Of a DNA stretch of 64,000 bases, positions 25,618 through 34,641 are shown piece after piece. Position numbers and translations under genes: made by a program. The notes beneath the pieces were generated by a model, which saw only the letters and a program-made list of their open reading frames with translations, had not been told where the DNA came from and searched no databases. Numbering within the stretch: the first letter of the stretch is position 1; every line of letters begins with the position of its first letter. This stretch comes from Vulcanimicrobiota bacterium (GTDB taxonomy: Bacteria; Vulcanimicrobiota; Xenobia; Xenobiales; JADMJV01): NCBI GenBank assembly GCA_019637395.1, contig JAHBVR010000013.1, positions 62,001 to 126,000 on the forward strand, in the 5' to 3' direction.

Positions 25618-25725
25618 ATGAACGAGATCACCACCGGTCAGGTCCCGCAACCAACCAAACGATATGACATTGTGGATGATGACTTTTTATTGCACGATTT
25701 CGTACTCTTGATCGACCTCTCTTAG
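25618..25725 (+). CDS. 35-residue acidic small ORF
   Basis: ATG 25618 is preceded by GCGAAGGAGTC, a strong ribosome site. Product starts MNEITTGQVPQPTKRYDIVD and continues DDFLLHDFVLLIDLS. It has an acidic, hydrophobic C-terminal half. It lies alone in a 340-bp gap between the SDR gene and the Rcp1-like receiver gene, on the same strand as the latter. No family is recognised; it could be a leader peptide or a small regulator. The ribosome site is the main support. Confidence 0.45.
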   Translation: MNEITTGQVPQPTKRYDIVDDDFLLHDFVLLIDLS

Positions 25726-25786
25726 CTGTCCCGGCGGGGTACTACCGTCCCTTGAGGGCCATATTGCTGGATGGTAAGTTCTGATT

Positions 25787-26206
25787 GTGAAGTGCGATAC
25801 GATTCATCTGGTGGAGGATAGTGAGGCCGACGTGATAGCTTTTTCGCGCGCCGTACGCAAGTTGGCGCCCGAGGCCAAAATCATGCGCTGGCCCAACGCT
25901 CAAGACGCGCTCGACGCAATCGAGCAAGGTAAAGTTTCCTCCCCGGATATCTTCTTCATCGATCTGAACCTGCCCGGCATGAGCGGCTTGGAATTCTTAC
26001 GCCGAGTCCGCGCCCATCGGGACCTCAAGTGGATACCCGCGGTGGTTTTGACCACCAGCAGCGACCCCAAAGAGGTACAGCAGAGCTTCCTGGAGGGAGC
26101 CGGCGGACATCTGGTCAAGCCGACCGGATTCGAGCAGTTGGTCAAGCTGCTGCGAAACTGCCTTTCTTACTGGTTCGAGACGACGCTTCTGCCTCTGGCC
26201 AGGTGA
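25787..26206 (+). CDS. Rcp1-like single-domain response regulator
   Basis: The protein has 139 residues and is only a receiver. Acidic pocket HLVEDSEADV, phospho-acceptor Asp in IFFIDLNLPGMSGLEFLRRV, Thr switch VVLTTSSDPKEV and Lys in GGHLVKPTGFEQL. This pattern, with the 'HRDLKWIPAVVLTTS' insertion, is that of cyanobacterial Rcp1, the partner of phytochrome Cph1. GTG 25787 is the start. Its stop overlaps the next gene in a GTGA junction. Partner is likely the convergent phytochrome kinase or the adjacent hybrid kinase. Confidence 0.88.
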   Translation: MKCDTIHLVEDSEADVIAFSRAVRKLAPEAKIMRWPNAQDALDAIEQGKVSSPDIFFIDLNLPGMSGLEFLRRVRAHRDLKWIPAVVLTTSSDPKEVQQSFLEGAGGHLVKPTGFEQLVKLLRNCLSYWFETTLLPLAR

Positions 26207-27750
26207 CGGTCCAAAAAATACTGATCGTCGACGACGCCCCCGCTGACCGCTTGATGCTCTCGCGATGCTTGCGGGCCCGTCAACCCGACATCGAGATAGT
26301 TCAAGTCGAGAGAGCCGAGGAAGCGCTGGTCTTTCTGCGCCAGCAGGTCACCGATTGCATGTTCCTGGATATTCACCTACCCGGGCATTCCGGCATCGAG
26401 TTCCTGGAGGGGCTGCGCCAGGCCGGCTTGATGCCTTGCGCGGTGGTGGCCATGACGGGCTCGGGCTCGGACCGGGTAGCCGTGGAAGCGCTCAAGTCGG
26501 GAGCCCACGATTATCTGCCCAAAGGCAGGGTCAATGAGGTTTCCCTGTGGGACGCATTGGCTTACGCGGTGTCGCGCTACCAGTTGCAGCGGGAAACGCG
26601 CCAGCGCGAGTTGCAGCTCGAGGAACTCAACCAGGAACTGGAGCGAAAAGATCGGATCAAGACGCAATTTGTAGCCAACGCCAGCCACGAATTGCGCACC
26701 CCGGTGGCGGCCATCACCGGCTTGATCGGTTTGATGCAGCGCACCGAGCTGGTGGAGGAACAGCGCAAGCTGATCTCCAGCATGAAGTCTTGCTGCGACA
26801 CTTTGTTGCTGGTGGTCGACGATCTGATCGATCTGACCAAGATCGAGTCCGGGGCTCTGGAACTGCACAACCGTCCTTTCCGCTTGGGACAAGTCTGCGA
26901 GCAAGTGCTGGAAACGGTGCAAATCCTGGCCCAGGATAAGGGATTGGAGCTCCACTGCCGCGTCGACTCGGAGATCTCCAGGTGGGTCCATGGCGATCCA
27001 TCCCGACTGCGCCAGATTCTTTACAACCTGGTGGGCAACGCCATCAAATTCACCCCCAGCGGTAGCGTGAGCATAAGCGTGGCGGAGAAAGGGGCGGACT
27101 GCTTGCGCTTTGAGGTGATGGACAGCGGTATCGGAATTTCCGAGGCCGTCCAGCAGCGTCTCTTTGAACCGCATTTCCAGACGGGCAGCCTGGACCACCG
27201 GGCCAAAGGCAGCGGCCTGGGTCTGGCTATCGTACGCTCGCTGGTGCAACGCATGGGTGGAGAGGTAGGAGTGCTCAGCCGGCCCGGCCGGGGCTCCACT
27301 TTCTGGTTCGAGGTGCCGCTGGCGGGAGCGCCCGAAGGCCAGGAAGAATCCGCCCCTACGGCCCAGGGTTCTCAGCACGAGCGTGGCTTTCGTCTGCTGG
27401 TGGCGGAGGACAATCCCATCGCGGCGCGGGTACTGGCTTTACAACTGCAGCATCTGGGCCACGAGGTGACGGTGGTCAGCGACGGCCGCCGGGCCGTGGA
27501 ACTGGCCTCCAGCGGCCAATATCAAGCCGTCATCATGGATTGTCAAATGCCGGAACTGGACGGTTTCGAGGCGACCCGGCGGTTGCGGGAGAGCTATTCA
27601 CAGCACCAACTGCCGATCATCGCTTTGACCGCCAATGCCCTGTTGGGTGAGTCCACGCGCTGTCAGGCGGCCGGCATGAACGACTACCTGGTCAAGCCGG
27701 CTCCGGTGGCCGATCTGCAGCGTCTTCTGGAACATTGGGTTGCCCGCTGA
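26203..27750 (+). CDS. Hybrid histidine kinase, receiver-HisKA-HATPase-receiver
   Basis: The protein has 515 residues and starts at GTG 26203 (GTGA overlap with the Rcp1-like gene). Receiver 1 (about 1-120) has ILIVDDAPADRL and CMFLDIHLPGHSG; a coiled-coil linker is followed by HisKA (about 150-215) with NASHELRTPVAAITGLIGLM (phospho-His), HATPase (about 255-370) with the N box YNLVGNAIKFTPSGSVSISV and G boxes DSGIGISE and GSGLGLAIV, and receiver 2 (about 395-515) with AVIMDCQMPELDGFEATRRL. There is no membrane segment or sensor domain, so it takes input from its first receiver. It is convergent with, and overlaps by 59 bp, the phytochrome gene. Confidence 0.93.
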   Translation: MTVQKILIVDDAPADRLMLSRCLRARQPDIEIVQVERAEEALVFLRQQVTDCMFLDIHLPGHSGIEFLEGLRQAGLMPCAVVAMTGSGSDRVAVEALKSGAHDYLPKGRVNEVSLWDALAYAVSRYQLQRETRQRELQLEELNQELERKDRIKTQFVANASHELRTPVAAITGLIGLMQRTELVEEQRKLISSMKSCCDTLLLVVDDLIDLTKIESGALELHNRPFRLGQVCEQVLETVQILAQDKGLELHCRVDSEISRWVHGDPSRLRQILYNLVGNAIKFTPSGSVSISVAEKGADCLRFEVMDSGIGISEAVQQRLFEPHFQTGSLDHRAKGSGLGLAIVRSLVQRMGGEVGVLSRPGRGSTFWFEVPLAGAPEGQEESAPTAQGSQHERGFRLLVAEDNPIAARVLALQLQHLGHEVTVVSDGRRAVELASSGQYQAVIMDCQMPELDGFEATRRLRESYSQHQLPIIALTANALLGESTRCQAAGMNDYLVKPAPVADLQRLLEHWVAR

Positions 27751-29923
27751 GGGTGACGTAGAAAGTGCTGCCCTGTCCGGGTGCCGATTCGAGTTCCACC
27801 GTCCCGCCGTGCCGCTCCACCATGCGACGCACGATGGTCAGCCCGGCTCCCACTCCGCCTCCCCGCTCATCGGGTAGATGCAGACGGCGAAACAGTTGGA
27901 AGACACGCTCGTGAAATTCGGGCGGGATACCCACCCCATTATCGCGCACATAAAAGGTTACCCGGCCATCGGCTGGTTGGCGAGGTCGCGAGCCAATTTC
28001 GATATAGCGGTCTTCGTCGCTGTATTTGATGGCGTTGCTGATCAGGTTGGAGAGGATTTGTTCCAGGAAGGGAGGATGAGCATAGACCAGGGGTAGGCCC
28101 GGTTGCACCTCGATGCGCCCCGATAGCTTGCGCGAACGAAAAAGAATAGTAGCCGACTCTTCGGCCATGCGCTGCAGATCGCAGGGTGCGCAGGTCAGAT
28201 GCTGGTGATTGAGGCGCGAATAGGCCAAAAGAGACGAAATCAGCGATTCCATACGCAGAGTTAATCCAACCACGCCAGCCAGCATTTGCTTCCCTTCGTT
28301 CGGTAAGGTGTGGCCGTAGTCTTCACTCAAAAACTGCGCATAATGATGAATACCGCGCAGTGGTTCGCGCAAATCATGGGAAGCCATAAAAGCGAAGGAA
28401 TCCAGTTCTTCGTTGCTGCGCTGTAGAGCGAAGTTGGAGGCCTGCATGCGCCGGGTATGGCGAGCCGCGCTGGTGTCGAGCACGCGCAGCAACTGATTGA
28501 CTTTCCAGAGTTCAAAATTACTCCAGGGCCGGGAATGGCCGCTGGCGCGCTCGATATATTCAGCAAAGGAAGCGCGTGGATGGAGGCGGGGCCCATTGGG
28601 CCCGTAGCGGATCTCTTTGCTGTCGGGATGGCCGGCCCAGCGCACGGTGGACGCTTCTTCAGGACGAAACCAGAAGGCGAGTTCCCCATCCGGTCCATGG
28701 GCGGCCAGAGCCAGCAGACCGCAATGCCGCTCCGGATGTTCCAATTGGCAGAGTTCCGACAGGCGGTCGGTAAGGAAGATGCGCTGCCCCTCCACGGGCA
28801 GGCTCCGGCGAATTTTTTCCAGCTCGCTTTCACAGGGGACGTCCCCGATGGAATACCAACCGCGCTGCTGCGAAACGACCACGCCGGTGCTGGCCAGCAC
28901 CGTCTGCAACATGGGTAGGGCGGCGAAAAGTCCGGCCTGGTCCTCGCGCTCCAAACGCTCGCTCAGGTCCTCCAAAGCGCTGGCCAGGACCGCGCGTTCG
29001 TCCTCAGTGGCCGCTTCCTGAAGTTGTTGGATGCGCTGGGAAATGACCCGGGCGAACAGCTCCAACGAGGCCCGTTGTGGCTGCCGCAGGCTGAGCGGAG
29101 CGTAATGGTGACAGGCCACCAGTCCCCAGAGCTGGCCGTCGACGCGCAGGGAACAGGAAACGGTGCCCCGCACTCCCATGTTGTTGAGATATTCCACGTG
29201 CATGGGCGAGACGGCGCGCAAGACGCTGTAGGTAAGATCCAGCGGCTGCCCCGTCTCGGGGTGCACCAGCGGTTCGATGGCGACCGGTTCGGCGGCCGCG
29301 TCCTGGATGACGCGCAGCCAGACTTTTTCATAAATGGCGCGGGCCGGAGCGGGAATGTCGCTGGCCGGGAAATGCAGGCCCAGGTAGCGCGTATCCAGTT
29401 TGGGATGGGCGGTCTCGGCCAGCACTTCGCCACTCCAATCCGGGTGAAAGCGGTAGACCATGACCCGGTCGATGTCAAACAGGGTGTGCAACTCCCGGGT
29501 GAGTTGTTGGGTGAGGGAGTGCAGGTCGCAGCAGGTTTCCAGACGCGCCAGGGCGGCCTGGGTGCCCAGGAGCAGGCGGGCGGATTGGGCGGGAGCGGGT
29601 TCCCATTCGAGGATGAACACGTCCGCCAGGCGGTGAGCAATCAACTGCAGCCCCCGCCGGTCGCCGGCGGGCACGCACACCGGCGAGGTGGCCGGAACCA
29701 CCAGTTGCTGGACTTCGGCCCACAGCCCGGGTTGCCAGTCCTCCAGGGCTGTGCCGAGCAACTCGTTCGCGGCTTTCCCCAGCAGTTGCTCGGTGTTGCG
29801 GGCGGCCTGGAGGATCCGCCCGTCCTGGCCGCCGACGACCAGCAGCGTGCCATGCGGCATCAGGCAACCCGGCGTGTGGACGGGTTCGCGGTCGCAATTG
29901 TTCAAGGTGACCGAACCGGTCAA
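27692..29923 (-). CDS. Bacteriophytochrome histidine kinase
   Basis: The protein has about 743 residues. N-terminal biliverdin attachment region CDREPVHTPGCLMPHG holds the bacteriophytochrome Cys about 10 residues in (C10). PAS (about 20-115) is followed by GAF (about 140-300) with LGLHFPASDIPAPARAIYEK, the PxSDIPxxAR signature around the chromophore. PHY (about 310-490) has the tongue-like HPRASFAEYIERASGHSRPW. HisKA has FMASHDLREPLRGIHHYAQF and HATPase has NLISNAIKYSDEDR and GAGLTIVRRMVE. It senses red/far-red light. TTG 29923 is chosen; TTG 29905 would place the Cys near residue 4. The terminator-like hairpin 60 bp upstream separates it from the kinase operon. No heme oxygenase is nearby. 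Confidence 0.93.
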   Translation of the reverse strand: MTGSVTLNNCDREPVHTPGCLMPHGTLLVVGGQDGRILQAARNTEQLLGKAANELLGTALEDWQPGLWAEVQQLVVPATSPVCVPAGDRRGLQLIAHRLADVFILEWEPAPAQSARLLLGTQAALARLETCCDLHSLTQQLTRELHTLFDIDRVMVYRFHPDWSGEVLAETAHPKLDTRYLGLHFPASDIPAPARAIYEKVWLRVIQDAAAEPVAIEPLVHPETGQPLDLTYSVLRAVSPMHVEYLNNMGVRGTVSCSLRVDGQLWGLVACHHYAPLSLRQPQRASLELFARVISQRIQQLQEAATEDERAVLASALEDLSERLEREDQAGLFAALPMLQTVLASTGVVVSQQRGWYSIGDVPCESELEKIRRSLPVEGQRIFLTDRLSELCQLEHPERHCGLLALAAHGPDGELAFWFRPEEASTVRWAGHPDSKEIRYGPNGPRLHPRASFAEYIERASGHSRPWSNFELWKVNQLLRVLDTSAARHTRRMQASNFALQRSNEELDSFAFMASHDLREPLRGIHHYAQFLSEDYGHTLPNEGKQMLAGVVGLTLRMESLISSLLAYSRLNHQHLTCAPCDLQRMAEESATILFRSRKLSGRIEVQPGLPLVYAHPPFLEQILSNLISNAIKYSDEDRYIEIGSRPRQPADGRVTFYVRDNGVGIPPEFHERVFQLFRRLHLPDERGGGVGAGLTIVRRMVERHGGTVELESAPGQGSTFYVTLSGQPNVPEDAADRPPEPA

Positions 29924-29984
29924 CTGGTTATAAGGCTGTTCCAGTGGGTTTCTCCCCTAACTTGGCAGGTCCGCATGAAACAAA

Positions 29985-30018
29985 GAATACCCCCTCCTGA
30001 GTCAGGAGCAGGGTATTC
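29985..30018 (-). terminator. Hairpin, likely Rho-independent terminator
   Basis: GAATACCC (29985-29992) pairs with GGGTATTC (30011-30018), and CTCCT with AGGAG inside. On the minus strand the hairpin is followed by TTCTTTGTTTC. It lies downstream of the 31-residue ORF and the kinase gene and 62 bp before the phytochrome start, so termination or a regulatory hairpin for the phytochrome are both possible. Confidence 0.6.
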
Positions 30019-30036
30019 ATCGGTCTGCTTTTGAGT

Positions 30037-30132
30037 CTATCGTTTCCTGACTTTGACAGGAACGGGCCTGGGCTGATTGTTCTGAGTGAGGAGCCAGAGC
30101 GCGGCAGTGCCGGCAATCAGTATGGTGAGCAT
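30037..30132 (-). CDS. 31-residue putative membrane peptide
   Basis: ATG at 30130-30132, TAG at 30037. Product MLTILIAGTAALWLLTQNNQ then PRPVPVKVRKR: one hydrophobic helix with a basic tail, the correct charge pattern for a single-pass peptide. No convincing ribosome site is seen. It lies between the Ser/Thr kinase and the terminator-like hairpin. Weakly supported. Confidence 0.3.
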   Translation of the reverse strand: MLTILIAGTAALWLLTQNNQPRPVPVKVRKR

Positions 30133-30172
30133 AAGAATGTTAATTCTATGTAAACTCGGATTCCCTGCCAGG

Positions 30173-31159
30173 TCATTCGTTTCTTTTTAAGCACATTTTC
30201 AGGAACTCGGCCAGAGCGGCCTGCATGTTCTCAAACCGGTCTTCCGGCTTTTTGGCCAGCAGCTTCATTACGAAGCGGTCGACCGCTTCGGGGATACTGG
30301 CGTCCAGGCTGCGCGGCGCGGGGGGCACCTCCTGCATCTGCTTGGTGATGACGGCGGCCACATCCAGTCCGCGCGCAATGGCCGGTTGTCCGGTCAGCAT
30401 TTCATAGGCGATGAGTCCCAGAGAATACTGATCGGAGGCCGGCGTGGTCTGGCAGAGCAGGCGCTCGGGCGCCATGTAGGCGGGGGTGCCGGCCACCGAG
30501 TTGTCCATGGTCTCAAAGGTGTTGCGCTGGGCGTTGCGCGAGAAGCCGAAGTCGAGCAGGCGAAGCTGGCCGTTTTCGTTGAGCATGAGGTTTTCCGGCT
30601 TGAGGTCGCGGTGGATGATGTTGCGATCGTGGGCGTAGGCCAGCGACTCAAGCAGAGACTGGCAATGGTGCAACGCTTCGGCCTGACTGAGACGAGTCGT
30701 CTGCAGGTGCTCGCGCAAGGTGCAACCGTTGATTTTCTCGAGGACCATGTAGTGCTGGCCGCGATGTTCCCCGTAATCACATAGAGAAACGATGCCGGGA
30801 TGCTGCAGATCGCGCATCAGTTTGACTTCGCGGCGCATGCGGGCGACCGCGTCCTGGTCCATAGCAGGCTCGCCTTTTAAGAGCTTGAGGGCGTAAGTCT
30901 GGCCGGTGGGTTTATGGACGGCGGCATAGACGACGGCCGTGCCGCCGCGCCCGAGTTCCGCCTGTAAGGTGTAGCCCGGGACGATTTCTTCCTCTTGCGC
31001 CGGGGCGGAGCGGAAGCGCAGTGCGGCCAGACCGAGCACGGGAAGCATCAGCCAGGCAAGCTGCATGGGACGGCGGTGAGCCGGAGCGGGCTTCAGAGGT
31101 TCCGCCGATAGAGATGCGCTCAAGCAAGCGAGTAATACGAGGGCGGCTTTGAATTTCAA
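30173..31159 (-). CDS. Membrane-associated Ser/Thr protein kinase
   Basis: The protein has 328 residues from TTG 31159 (a longer frame to GTG 31261 adds a poorly composed basic stretch). Signal-anchor-like LKFKAALVLLACLSASLSA and a second hydrophobic segment (LAWLMLPVLGLAALRF) come first. Hanks-type kinase follows: GRGGTAVVYAA (Gly-rich loop), ALKLLKGE (VAIK-like Lys), HRDLKPENLMLN (catalytic Asp), LLDFGFSRN (DFG) and GTPAYMAPERLL (APE). An active kinase is expected, catalytic domain in the cytoplasm. It precedes the CHAT gene's end; the FHA protein at 2.6-4.3 kb could read its phosphorylation (inference). Confidence 0.9.
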   Translation of the reverse strand: MKFKAALVLLACLSASLSAEPLKPAPAHRRPMQLAWLMLPVLGLAALRFRSAPAQEEEIVPGYTLQAELGRGGTAVVYAAVHKPTGQTYALKLLKGEPAMDQDAVARMRREVKLMRDLQHPGIVSLCDYGEHRGQHYMVLEKINGCTLREHLQTTRLSQAEALHHCQSLLESLAYAHDRNIIHRDLKPENLMLNENGQLRLLDFGFSRNAQRNTFETMDNSVAGTPAYMAPERLLCQTTPASDQYSLGLIAYEMLTGQPAIARGLDVAAVITKQMQEVPPAPRSLDASIPEAVDRFVMKLLAKKPEDRFENMQAALAEFLKMCLKRNE

Positions 31160-31333
31160 GCGAGAGCGAGTCCGTTTCTTCCGAGATTCAGTCCATTGAA
31201 TCCTATCTACCCCCGGTGGCGCAAAAGACGGATGTGCTATTTTTTGGTCAAAGACAACCACTGGTGCGCAGGTATTGATCCGGGGGGTTGCGGCTGGGGC
31301 GGTAACCGCGAGGGTGTTGCCGGGGGGCGAAGT

Positions 31334-34300
31334 TCAGGGTTGACCGATGAGTTGATAGGCTCCCCAGCCCCAGGGGGGTTCGGCCAGGCTGTCCAGGCGG
31401 GCCTGGCGCAGGGCTTTGGAGGTCGAGCCGGATTGGAGCAGGCGAGCGTAGTAGCGCCTGAAGAACTGCATGGAGGTATCGTCCTCGACGCGCCACAGAG
31501 TGGCCACCACCGAGGAGGCTCCACCGACCAGAAAAGCGGTGGCCAGGCTGGAGACTTCGCGCCCGGGGTCGCTCTGGCCCAGGGCGCTCTCGCAGGAGCT
31601 GAGCACCACCCGGCAGCGGGGGCGCAGGTGCAGTCCGTAGACCTGCTCCAGGGTAAAGGGGCCGTCGCTCAGCTCGATGTAGCTCTGATTGAGGCTCGCG
31701 CTCACCCCGCTGTGAGTGGCCAGGTGCAGGATGTCGGCCTGGGGAGCCCAGCGGATCAACTCCTGGCTGTTGGCCTGGGCCCCGACCAGTGCCTGAGAGG
31801 GAGAGAAAAGAGAAGACACCATACGCGCCTCCTCTCCGGTGGCCGGCAAATCCGGGTTGCTGCCGCCCAGAGCCACCAGCTGGCCCACCTTCGCGCTTCC
31901 CTGATTGGCGAAGCGCGAGCGCAGCAGTTCGGACGGGGAAACGCAGCTCCATTCCAGCGTTTCCACCAGATAGCGGTCTTGCCCGTCTTTGAGCACATCC
32001 CAGGGCAGATACCAGAAAAGGCCGCCGGGAATCACTTGAACCTGCTTGCCTTCCAGCTCCGGCCCCAGCGAGGCCACCAGAGCGGCGTGCAAACGGTGGG
32101 CGGCCCGTTCCGGCAAGGGTTTGCGCTGGCTCAAAGCCAGGCGCACTTCCTGAATCCAGCCGCGCAGGACTTCCTTCTCCACAGCCATCTGAATCAGCCG
32201 GCAACCCTGGCTGTCCACACGCATGGCGTAAAGGTCGGCTTCGCCGGCGAAATACTGCACCAGCACTCGATCGGCCGGCATGATTTCCTGGAGGGCCACC
32301 AGGTCCGAAGGAGAGACGCCCATTTCGTTGTCCATGCGCGGATAGCGCTGGCGCACTTCGTTGAGGCGCGCCAAAAAGCTCCGCCGGCTCTGGCGCGAGT
32401 CCACTAGCGGTTGGTCCCGGTGAGACGGGAAGAGTCTCTGGGTCAGAGGCTGGTCCAGCAAGCGCTCGCGCACTTCGGCGGGATACTGCAGGAAAAGCCG
32501 GGTGAGGCGGGCGCGGGTCTCCTCCTCTAATTTCAAGGCTTCGGCTTCCCGGCCGGCGCGCCGCAGACTGGCCGCCCAGTCCAGGCAGACCTCACGCACC
32601 AGCAGGCTGTCTTTGCGCTTGGCCAGCTCGTAGGCGGCCTGATAGAGAGAATCGGGTTGTTCCGAGCAACGAGCCTGGAAAACCAACCGTCCCAGCTCGC
32701 TCAAGTCGTCCTGGAAATGGCAGCGGGCAAAGGCCTGCTCGGCTTCCGAGCGGCGCTTCAGTTCGAGCAGGCAGCGTCCGGACAAGAAAATCGACCAGGC
32801 ATCAGGGTCCTGACAGAGCGGCAAGGCTTCGGCGGCCCGTCCGCTACGCAGCCAAAAATAAGCGCGCAGACGCCGGCAGTTCTGACCTTCCTGTTGGTCT
32901 TGCGCACTGGCGCTGGAGGCGTAGAGGAGTTCGGCCTGCCGGCAAGCCTCGATGGCTCGATCGTACAGGCCCATCGACCAGCGCAACTCGGCCTGCATGC
33001 GCAGAGCCTGGGCTTCCTGTTGGGACAGGCCACCTTTGCGGGCGAAGTCGCCCATTTTCTCGACCGCCAGCGAAGCCTCGGGACCTCGGCCCTGGGCCAA
33101 CAACAGGCGGGCCCGATCCAGATAGGCCCGGCATGACTCTTGCGGGCTCTTGGCGCGCCGAATCTGGTCGTAAACTTCCCGGTCCAGGCGCAACTGAAGT
33201 TCCGAGTCGGCCAGCAGTTCCTGGAGGAAGACCATCACCGGAGACTCGGCCCGGGGACGCAGGTCATCGGTCAGGAAAAGCTGGGCCAGATGGCGCGAAC
33301 CTCCATCCAGGTCGACCATTTGGGCGCGCACCAGGGCCAGCGCCGGCTCATCCAGGGGTGATGATTTGATGAGCTCCAGCAGTTGCTGCAAACTGCGCCG
33401 GGCCGCGGTCATGGCGCCGAGCTGGGCGCAGCGATTCATTTGAAAGCAGAGCACCCGCAGGCGGGCGGTGCGATCCGGACTGAGGGCCAGTGCCTTGTCG
33501 AAGAGCTGATCGGCTTGCTCCGGTTGTTGAGGGAGGTAGGTCTCGGCCAGCGCCGCCCAGATCCCATAAGGAGGCAACTTTTGAGCCACCTCGTCCTCAG
33601 GCTGGAGGGGTCCCAACCGGGCCAGGTCTGCCTGGATGTGGAGCAACTGGCGGCGGCGGCCTGCCTGATCGGAGGTGGGCGTGAGCAGATAACGTTCGGC
33701 CAGCAGGCGCACCTCCAATTTGTTGGGCGGACAGAGTTCGACGGCCCGGTCCAGCGTGGCCAGCCCGGCGGCTCTCTGGTTCAAACCCAGGGCCTGCAGG
33801 CGGGCCAACTGGCTGAGTAAATGCAGGCGCGAGGGTCCCCGCAGAGTTTTCTCGGCCGTTTGGAGGGTTTTGAGGCAGCGCCGGGCCTGGGCCTGATCGG
33901 TGCTGCGCAGCAACTGTTGATCCACCCAATAGGTGCAAATCCTTTCGATCAACCAGGCCTCGGAGAGGCCGGCGGCCGTATGCAAGGCGGCTTCGCAATT
34001 GTCCGCGAAAGCTTCCCAGTCGGCCAGCTCCGCCTCGGTCTCGGCGACTTTGAGCTGAACCAGGGCCAGCAAGGCCGGCAGCTTTTCCGATTGAGCCAGG
34101 GCGCGCGCGTTCACCAGCGTCATGAGCGACTGGTCGTGGCGATCTTTTTGAATCTGGCGATCGGCCTGGGCCAGGGCCACGTGAATCACCCAGGCGCCGC
34201 GCTGGGGTTGCATCTCGCTGGCCAGGTGGGCGGCTTCGACCCAGTATTCATCGGCCTGAGCGGTCTGCGCCCGGGCGTCCAGACCTTGGGCCAGGGCGAG

Positions 34301-34627
34301 CAAGCCAAGCAGGCGCAAGCCCGGGGGACTGGAGGGCGCCACCACGCCGTGCAAATTCTGTTCGGCCAAATTCCACCGGCTGTCGCGCAGCAACTGTGCG
34401 CGCAACCAGAAGAACTCGGGCGGTTGCCGGCCGGGTTGATAGGTGGCTTCCAGTTGGCGCAATAGACGCCAGGCCTCTCCTACGTCGCCTTCGGCCTGGG
34501 CCAATTGAGCCGACTGCAGCAGGGAGGGAGATTTCACGCGCTGGCGGGCCAGACCGGGACGACCTTGCTGGATCAGATCCCAGGTGGGGTCGGCCTGGCT
34601 GCTCAGGCTGAGCAACCAGACCAGCAA
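31334..34627 (-). CDS. TPR-CHAT protease-like protein
   Basis: The protein has about 1097 residues. An N-terminal hydrophobic segment (LVWLLSLSSQADP) suggests export. Residues about 30-700 are tandem TPR-like helices. The C-terminal CHAT (caspase-like) domain (about 790-1097) has the catalytic His in DILHLATHSGVSASLNQSYI and Cys in VVLSSCESALGQSDPGREVS, with GASSVVATLWRVED near the end, so both catalytic residues are present. No ATG exists; TTG 34627 is 15 bp after the upstream gene's stop with no ribosome site, so translation is probably coupled. An ATT codon further up would give a more basic signal start. It is co-oriented with the cysteine-rich gene upstream. Confidence 0.87.
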   Translation of the reverse strand: MLVWLLSLSSQADPTWDLIQQGRPGLARQRVKSPSLLQSAQLAQAEGDVGEAWRLLRQLEATYQPGRQPPEFFWLRAQLLRDSRWNLAEQNLHGVVAPSSPPGLRLLGLLALAQGLDARAQTAQADEYWVEAAHLASEMQPQRGAWVIHVALAQADRQIQKDRHDQSLMTLVNARALAQSEKLPALLALVQLKVAETEAELADWEAFADNCEAALHTAAGLSEAWLIERICTYWVDQQLLRSTDQAQARRCLKTLQTAEKTLRGPSRLHLLSQLARLQALGLNQRAAGLATLDRAVELCPPNKLEVRLLAERYLLTPTSDQAGRRRQLLHIQADLARLGPLQPEDEVAQKLPPYGIWAALAETYLPQQPEQADQLFDKALALSPDRTARLRVLCFQMNRCAQLGAMTAARRSLQQLLELIKSSPLDEPALALVRAQMVDLDGGSRHLAQLFLTDDLRPRAESPVMVFLQELLADSELQLRLDREVYDQIRRAKSPQESCRAYLDRARLLLAQGRGPEASLAVEKMGDFARKGGLSQQEAQALRMQAELRWSMGLYDRAIEACRQAELLYASSASAQDQQEGQNCRRLRAYFWLRSGRAAEALPLCQDPDAWSIFLSGRCLLELKRRSEAEQAFARCHFQDDLSELGRLVFQARCSEQPDSLYQAAYELAKRKDSLLVREVCLDWAASLRRAGREAEALKLEEETRARLTRLFLQYPAEVRERLLDQPLTQRLFPSHRDQPLVDSRQSRRSFLARLNEVRQRYPRMDNEMGVSPSDLVALQEIMPADRVLVQYFAGEADLYAMRVDSQGCRLIQMAVEKEVLRGWIQEVRLALSQRKPLPERAAHRLHAALVASLGPELEGKQVQVIPGGLFWYLPWDVLKDGQDRYLVETLEWSCVSPSELLRSRFANQGSAKVGQLVALGGSNPDLPATGEEARMVSSLFSPSQALVGAQANSQELIRWAPQADILHLATHSGVSASLNQSYIELSDGPFTLEQVYGLHLRPRCRVVLSSCESALGQSDPGREVSSLATAFLVGGASSVVATLWRVEDDTSMQFFRRYYARLLQSGSTSKALRQARLDSLAEPPWGWGAYQLIGQP

Positions 34628-34641
34628 GAGAATGCGAGTCT

